Positions 57,907 to 64,000 of a DNA stretch of 64,000 bases are shown piece after piece. How positions within the stretch are numbered: position 1 is the stretch's first letter; each line of letters opens with the position of its first letter. This stretch comes from Siphonodentalium dalli (Eukaryota > Mollusca > Scaphopoda > Gadilida > Siphonodentaliidae), in the NCBI GenBank assembly GCA_032622095.1, contig CP136068.1, positions 135,911,989 to 135,975,988 on the forward strand, written 5' to 3'. The notes below the pieces were generated by a model that saw nothing but the letters and a program-made list of their open reading frames with translations, ran no database searches and was not told the origin of the DNA. The position numbers were made by a program, and so were the translations under genes.

Positions 57907-58545
57907 ATGTCCAAAATCAACGTTGTCATCTTCGGATCCAGCCATATTCAACGACTGGCTCAACATTTACTATCAACGGAGAAGAAGATGACGCTATATC
58001 CCAACAACTTCCGCAGAGCATTGGATTTAGTCGACCCCAATATTACAGTAACTATGTATGGTATTAGTGGATTGCGACTCCACGACCTACAAACGTCAAC
58101 CATCAGCCAACTACAACAACTACGTCCGTCCATAATAATAATAATGTGTGGAGGCAATGACCTCTCCTCTAGGTCAGTAGAAGATACATACTACGACCTA
58201 ACCCAACTAATCCACAAACTACAAGACCCAACTCCTACCAAAATAATTGTCTGCGAGCTACTTCAGAGAAGAAAAGTCCGACTTCCAGGTCCAGAAAAGA
58301 AGACCAGTACTCGCAGTAGCGATGTCAATCAATATAATGACCGTGTGAGTCAATTAAACCAATTACTTCGGAGCGGGTTACATAAAAATTACCCAGCAGC
58401 ATATTACTGGCCGCTTCGAAGACTATCCACCTTCGTTGAGGAATCAGCCTTGAATCATGATAAAGTTCACCTCAACGAAGAAGGAAATATCCGACTATCC
58501 CGGAATATAAAACATGCGATTGTGTTCGCATTAACACATTCATAA
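57907..58545 (+). CDS. SGNH/GDSL-hydrolase-like protein, third gene of the element
   Basis: 212 residues beginning four bases after the env stop (TAAgaaaATG, A at -3). The SGNH blocks are in order: VVIFGSSH with the presumed nucleophile S12, GISG with G55, IIIIMCGGND with N84, and DKVHLN with the D185-x2-H188 pair near the C-terminus. The alternation of hydrophobic strands and helices fits the flavodoxin-like SGNH fold. There is no signal peptide or membrane segment, so it is probably cytosolic or particle-associated. The family contains esterases and acyl- or acetyl-hydrolases; the substrate is unknown. It is in a different frame from env and could be translated by reinitiation or from another RNA. 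I know SGNH domains from CR1-type LINEs and Ngaro elements, not from this position in gypsy elements. Confidence 0.82.
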   Translation: MSKINVVIFGSSHIQRLAQHLLSTEKKMTLYPNNFRRALDLVDPNITVTMYGISGLRLHDLQTSTISQLQQLRPSIIIIMCGGNDLSSRSVEDTYYDLTQLIHKLQDPTPTKIIVCELLQRRKVRLPGPEKKTSTRSSDVNQYNDRVSQLNQLLRSGLHKNYPAAYYWPLRRLSTFVEESALNHDKVHLNEEGNIRLSRNIKHAIVFALTHS

Positions 58546-59599
58546 CCATTAGAACCGCTGGATTGGATCAAGAATTTAACCACTTGCGCTTGGGGATTCT
58601 TGAGTACGTAGTCACGTACGTCTCCGCCAAGACCTGTGCTTGGACTTGTATCCGGTTCAGCTGAATCATGTTCATTACAGAAGAGGATTAGATGAAGAGT
58701 ATATACAATAAATATATGACATTCCCTGAATATGATGTCCAGAAAAGATGAAGAGTATATACAATAAATATATGACATTCCCTGAATATGATGTCAAGAA
58801 AGCAACAAGTGTATATAAAATAAATATATGACATTCCACGAAGACGATGTAAAAAAGAAACCTTGTGATTTAAAACACGAACTTATTGTGATGTGATATA
58901 ATTCCAAATACGGTATTGTATACCAGGATATTATGTGCATGCTCAAATTAATTCGTCGCATGCCATAGGATTATATAAAGACCACGGTCTAAGGCTAAAA
59001 ATTAATCAGATATAATAAGTAGATTAGCTCATTATAGCTGGATACGTGAGATAGGTAGTATCATAGTTGTTCCATAAATTATAACAGACTTTAAAGTCTT
59101 TAACATATAAACACAACTTATGGTTTACTTTTGAATCAGGCTATCATGCCAATTAGATGTTCTGCACAGCCAGATTTTTAATGGAGTAAAAATCTAATTT
59201 TATCCATACATCTAAACCCTGCTAACATGCAAAGGTCATATCCTCTTTTCAACAAGCAGGTACACACATGTGTTCTCATTTAACTATAGTTAACTCTGCT
59301 TAGTAACTGGATGGAGATGTACTACTCACGTATCCTGCCCATATTTTCCTTTTTCAGCAATTGAAAAAACATATATAGATGTATTAACAATAGAAGTCTT
59401 GCCTTAGACCTTGGCCGTCATTGTGCTCAGTCTGTCCTTCAATGGCAACCAGAAAGGTTGCCTTTTCACTAAAGGATAACAAATCCTAATAATAATAATA
59501 ACTTAAACTTAAACTAACAGTGTGCCATCTTTCTGTTAACGATTCCTGCTAGGATGATTTCGCATCAGCCTATGCGAAATCCTCTTGGTATGGGAGGTA
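58546..59599 (+). other. Non-coding tail with tandem repeats, hairpins and polypurine stretch
   Basis: It holds the shared motif at 58601-58640, a 56-bp tandem repeat (58692-58852), a hairpin GGCAACC/GGTTGCC at about 59444-59462, and a perfect 10-bp stem GATTTCGCAT/ATGCGAAATC (59556-59565 with 59572-59581). The short purine-rich GGGAGG just before the LTR (59592-59597) is the candidate polypurine tract for plus-strand priming. Confidence 0.65.
58692..58852. repeat. 56-bp tandem repeat, almost three copies
   Basis: GATGAAGAGTATATACAATA starts at 58692 and 58748, and a diverged third copy (CAAGTGTATATAAAATAAAT) follows at about 58804. Each copy carries ATAAATATATGACATTCC. Confidence 0.9.
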
Positions 59600-60199
59600 T
59601 GTAACAGAACGATGTGCGCCCCTGTCTGATCACGCCCCTGTAAACTATTGCATCAGTTCCAACTATTACGATGCATGAATAACAGGCGTGGGATTGTTAG
59701 TCGGACAGCCGTACTTAGCACGATGACGAGATCACGCGATGCTGATTCTAGCTAGTTCTCAGGAAGGTTCCCAGTCGAACCAGTGCAGAGGTCTAAAAGT
59801 TATTAGTTGTTTTGGTACACTGCACTGGTCATGATATACGAAAGCTATACTAAAGCTAACTTTAGTGACGAGCCGTTGACAACTAGTTGTCAAGCCTGGC
59901 CAGTAACATCGTCACATGATTTTGGAAAGTAGGTTACCACTTTTACATATAAGCACTGAGGTTTTACCCATCAGTGTTCAGTTGACTGAGTCCTCCTATG
60001 AGTACCGCCCTGGGAAAGACTTACTGATCCAGAAGAGCCTGAGAATGCTAGCATCAGCTGACCTATCTTGAGAAGCGAAATTATGCACTAGAAATAAACA
60101 GATATCTACGGTTCCATGAGTTGTCGTCATACCAAAAATAATACACAACGTGAAGTCCGGTCGGAACGTCGTATCTCCAACGTACGGGGTTCTGCCACA
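59600..60199 (+). repeat. Shared (second) LTR
   Basis: I saw no difference from 47357-47956 in the parts compared (offset 12243). It serves as 3' LTR of the complete copy and as 5' LTR of the following partial copy. TATA at 59947-59952 and AATAAA at 60093-60098. Confidence 0.9.
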
Positions 60200-60363
60200 T
60201 AGAGATTAACTGGTTGCAGTGAGCACGGATCAACCACGACGACAATTTCAAGGATGAAGATAGGTGAGTACACCTAAGACCCTAGAATCTGACGTTTTCT
60301 AGCCCACCTTTTCTAAAAAAACCATGGCTCATAAAAACGAATTTCTGACACCCTGGGTTCTAA

Positions 60364-60732
60364 AAATCAAAATCTAACATCCTGGCTTCCCAAATTCAAG
60401 ACGAATTAAAACCAGATTTATTAGCTAAAATTCATGCAGCATTAAAAACCGTTCCGTCCTGGCCTGACGAAAATTATGACGATTTTCTGCCGGACTGTTT
60501 TGAATTGGAAAAGCTAACGTATGATGAATATTGCGCCATTTTAAAACCACAAATATATCAATTAGAAAATACACGGTACGGGACCGTCTCCGAAATTAAA
60601 ATAATTCGAAAATGTATACTATTTAGAGACTGGGTCCACGTCATAGAATTCTCCGTGTGGATTAAAAATAACAACATTTGTCACACGTTTGAAAGTGGTC
60701 GATGTATAAAGTATCCGTTTAAAACGAGTTAA
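60364..60732 (+). CDS. Pre-gag open frame, second copy
   Basis: Same as 48121-48489; unchanged and equally uncertain. Confidence 0.33.
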   Translation, partial: KSKSNILASQIQDELKPDLLAKIHAALKTVPSWPDENYDDFLPDCFELEKLTYDEYCAILKPQIYQLENTRYGTVSEIKIIRKCILFRDWVHVIEFSVWIKNNNICHTFESGRCIKYPFKTS

Positions 60733-60746
60733 AGATATTTTAAATA

Positions 60747-61904
60747 ATGGCTCAAATTGTTGATGATATACAAGGTGCGCATTTGAACGTACCCTTACCC
60801 GCGGACGAAGCAAATATGGACGCACCTGTTCAACAACAACAACCGCAAAATCCTCAACCACAACCCGGGCAACAAGGCGACTTAAATGCCGCCTTACATT
60901 TGTTGAGACAAAACGAGCAAATCGGGCTCGTCTTGGCAGGAATCCAGCAGCAATTTGCTGGATTCAATTTGAATCTGGGACAACAAACCAATGCGATTCG
61001 TACGCAAACCGCCGCGCAAAGCGCGTTGACTTTATCTACAATGGTAGAAAAGTACGAGGGACAACCTCGGAAATTAAGGGAATTTTTAAAACAAATAGAC
61101 CGGTATTGTAATATACTCGGTACACCAGAAGAAGAAAGATGGTTAGTCGCACTTCAGCGTACAGGCGGCCCTGTAGCTGAATTTCTCACGCGATATCAAC
61201 ACGAAAATCAAGGGGTCACGTGGAACCAAATAAAACGCGAACTAACGATTAGATTCGCGGAAATAACAGACAAACATCAGGCTCTTGCAAAAGTAAGAAG
61301 CTTCAAACAAAAAGCAGGGGAAAATATACATATATATGTAGAGGCAGTTCGCCAATTAGCAGTGGATGCTTTCGAGTATGAAGAATTAGCCATCCCTGCA
61401 ATACAACGTCAGTTGGTACAGTATTTCACTGACGGGTTAAATGACACAAACCTCAAGATGAAAATCTTGAGAGAAGATCCACAAACATTGGATCAAGCAG
61501 CTTTCGTAGCTGTGGAGGAATTTAATATCCTTAAACGATTTTCAATGCGTTTCAATCGCACACCGACGAATGAAACCCCATCGGGACAAGAACCGATGGA
61601 TGTAAATAGGGTCAAACCAAAAATAGTGCAGTGTAATTACTGTCACAAATTGGGCCACAAATATGAAGCTTGTAGACTCCGCCCAAGACAAAATACACAT
61701 GTTCACACAATAAATAACTCTCCTCAACCGCCAACCAAATTTTGTCGAAGCTGTTGGAAGCTAACATATCATGATACTCGTGAATGTTGGTACAAGGACC
61801 ACTTGTACGATTATGGGACAACGAACCCAAACTTTAAACGCCGAATGCGTAACGAGTTGGACGAGCAGCAAAACAGAAAACCGAATCCCTCTTTAAACGA
61901 GTAG
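60747..61904 (+). CDS. gag: Gag polyprotein, second copy
   Basis: The 385-residue product is the same as that of 48504-49661, with both zinc knuckles, followed by the same TTTAAAC frameshift site at 61892-61898. Confidence 0.93.
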   Translation: MAQIVDDIQGAHLNVPLPADEANMDAPVQQQQPQNPQPQPGQQGDLNAALHLLRQNEQIGLVLAGIQQQFAGFNLNLGQQTNAIRTQTAAQSALTLSTMVEKYEGQPRKLREFLKQIDRYCNILGTPEEERWLVALQRTGGPVAEFLTRYQHENQGVTWNQIKRELTIRFAEITDKHQALAKVRSFKQKAGENIHIYVEAVRQLAVDAFEYEELAIPAIQRQLVQYFTDGLNDTNLKMKILREDPQTLDQAAFVAVEEFNILKRFSMRFNRTPTNETPSGQEPMDVNRVKPKIVQCNYCHKLGHKYEACRLRPRQNTHVHTINNSPQPPTKFCRSCWKLTYHDTRECWYKDHLYDYGTTNPNFKRRMRNELDEQQNRKPNPSLNE

Positions 61905-64000
61905 AACCTGTTCGTGACAAGGCGCGCGCGCGGGTTAACCATATTAAACATAAATCAAAGCCTTACAAAACTGTATCCAATAAAGCACTCTATCCAAATT
62001 TAACACGTAAAAATTTACCCTCAACGAATGTAATTCCATTAAATTCGCACAGATTTACTAGAACGTATGACAACCGTTACGATTCACATTGTAAAAACAT
62101 ATCTGGTCATGGGAGTACAAAGCATATACACTATGCCAGACCCACAGTAAAAATGATTGACAACGCGCGACCCAACGCCGACCTTCATGTCAAACCGGTG
62201 CACCATCACTTGCATTCCGAATTGTCATATGCTGATCGAGTAAAATCGAACAAGAAATCATTGGAGAACACAAATAAGTTAAATAAAGTGAAGAATACTT
62301 ATGTCATGGGTCACAAGACGCCAAATACAATTGACACTAAACGTGCGGATCCACGAACGCGAAAATTCGACAACCGTGGGTCTAACTCCCATAAACATGG
62401 TAAATCACTGAATAATCCGCATAAAAAATATGCGAATCGAGAGAGACACTCCATAAATCCGCGATTCGCCTCGCCATGGGATAATAAAACTGAAAAAGCA
62501 CAGCAAAACTCGAAAAATAGGAGTTTTCAAAAATCACATATTGAGTGCCCATTTAAGGGACAAAACACTCAGAAACAACCAAATCAAGCCTACAGTAACT
62601 TATTACATTACGGGAAATCGAAAAATTCACAAAAACAAAAAATAAAAAAAATTCTGTATGATGGCGACCAAAATGGCCAACAAGATGGCACAAAATTGAA
62701 AAACACAAAAAATGGAATAAATCAATTTCCAAACAAAAATCTTAGTCCCAAACAACGAATTCCGTATTCTCAAGGTCAAACGAACTCAAACAAGACTGAA
62801 CATCGTAATAAAACTCAAAAACTTAAAAATCAGCCCAATTTTCAAATTTCTTATCCAAACAACAGGTATAGTGTACTGGAACAAGACTATTGTCCTCCAG
62901 ACTATACAAATATACATGTGCCTGATAGTCCAATGCCTTCAAGGCCACAACACCGTCGTAAAACAAAGGATTTTATGAAAAATCAAAATTCCAACTCCAA
63001 GTTCAAACTTGTTGAGACTAATGATAAATACAATGTACTTAAAATGAAATTACCCAAACCGAATGTACGGTACACAAAACACAATAAACCTAGTAAAACT
63101 ACTAAAATAGTTGAAAAGTCTCATAAAACAAATGATGTTGCAAATCAACTTAAAGATAGAAAAGAATGGTTAAACCAAGTTAAAAAGTTAACTAAAACAA
63201 GCAAGCAAACAGATACTCAAATGAAACATACCATACATGGTCGTGGAGTCTCTCATAACCCCAAATCAAATAAAAATGGAAAAACTTCTGAAAAATTCAA
63301 AAATGAAACATCCAAAGAAGTGAATGTTACAGGTACGCCTGTGCCATCCTCAATATTGCTTCAAATAGGCAAACAACGTGTTCGTGCCCTTTGTGATACT
63401 GGAGCACAGTGCTCCATAATTAGCAACCGTTTATATAAACAAATCACAAATAGACCCAAACTTAACAGAAGGAAGGATAATTTGACTTCAGTCACAGGAA
63501 GTGAACTCAAATGTATCGGTCAAATTGAATTACCTTTCAAAGTTAGTGGGTTAAAGATGAAACATGATTTTTATATCGTGGAAAATATGACCCGCAATAT
63601 AATCTTAGGTACTGACTGGATGGTTCAAAACTGTGTGCGAATATTCTTCGACTTACAATGTTTGAAGATTAATCATCGCATCGTTCCAATGGTACCTGAC
63701 TTAGAGATTGCAAGCCTTGTTAGACTTAAGAAGGAAGCACTTCTCAAGCCCCAGAGTTGTCTCTTAACTTGTGCTCACATCGTTGGCGGATGTGGCTTAT
63801 TCGACACTAACCTGTTACAAGTTAGTTCTCTGGATCATGGGTTCTTGTCTGAACAACCCGGCTTGAACTTAAGTGATGCAGTCATTAATGTTAATGACCT
63901 TACTTCTTTAGGCAGCATCCCTGTATACCTTGTCAATGATACTGACAAGTTCTATAAACTTAGAAAGGGATGTGTCTTAGGCAAGGTTGAACCTCTTGAG
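61898..64000 (+). CDS. pol: Pol polyprotein, second copy, 5' part
   Basis: Same frame as 49655-51757. It includes the Asn/Lys-rich region and the protease (CDTGAQCS) and is cut by the window edge before the reverse transcriptase. Confidence 0.92.

Larger units (their letters stand above)
47357..60199 (+). mobile_element. Ty3/gypsy env-bearing LTR element, complete copy
   Basis: The unit is about 12.84 kb from the first LTR through the second LTR. Order: LTR (about 600 bp), leader with short ORF, gag, pol (protease, RT, RNase H, integrase with a canonical D,D35E), env of the baculovirus F/errantivirus type, an SGNH-hydrolase-like gene, a roughly 1 kb non-coding tail, LTR. The two LTRs show no difference where I compared them and all frames are intact, so the insertion is recent. 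Protease-RT-RNaseH-integrase order places it in Metaviridae. No target duplication can be tested, because the right end runs into a second copy. Confidence 0.93.
60200..64000 (+). mobile_element. Second copy of the LTR element, truncated by the window end
   Basis: It continues straight from the shared LTR into leader, gag and the first part of pol with a constant offset of 12243 and no difference that I could find. It reaches the window end after the protease and before the reverse transcriptase. Confidence 0.93.

Overview
This is eukaryotic DNA, most likely from an animal and probably a marine invertebrate. It is AT-rich, carries spliced genes with GT-AG introns, is packed with palindromic miniature transposons, and holds tandem arrays of about 162 bp inside mobile elements as seen in molluscs and other marine taxa. 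The phylum cannot be fixed from the sequence alone. No rRNA, tRNA, CRISPR array or bacterial operon was seen.

Region 1 (1-22909) is a head-to-tail duplication of about 11.75 kb: 1-11155 is repeated at 11657-22909 with only a few substitutions and small indels. Each copy holds a 3.87 kb foldback transposon with a 4-bp target duplication, several TA-flanked palindromic MITEs, and the terminal coding exon of a host kinase gene.

Region 2 (18384-39964, minus strand) is the one host gene I could assemble completely: a seven-exon STK16-type (NAK family) serine/threonine kinase. The seven exons sum to 927 nt, giving 308 codons plus a stop, with phase kept at every junction. Its introns are filled with repeats: two tandem-repeat elements, two TTAA-flanked piggyBac-like MITEs, one TTAA-flanked Kolobok/piggyBac-like element and several hairpin families.

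Region 3 (about 39965-47356) is intergenic. It holds a hAT-like MITE inserted into another copy of itself with both 8-bp target duplications intact, weak remains of BED-type and PHD-like zinc-finger exons, and two inverted tandem-repeat elements.

Region 4 (47357-64000) is a very young Ty3/gypsy (Metaviridae) LTR element of about 12.8 kb, followed without a gap by a second, apparently identical copy that shares the middle LTR and runs off the window. The element encodes Gag, a Pol reached by a probable -1 frameshift (slippery site TTTAAAC), a class of Env related to baculovirus F/errantivirus proteins whose start codon is probably supplied by a 7.8 kb splice, and a third gene directly after env encoding an SGNH/GDSL-hydrolase-like protein. 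An env plus SGNH-hydrolase cassette in an LTR retrovirus-like element is the most unusual feature of the window.
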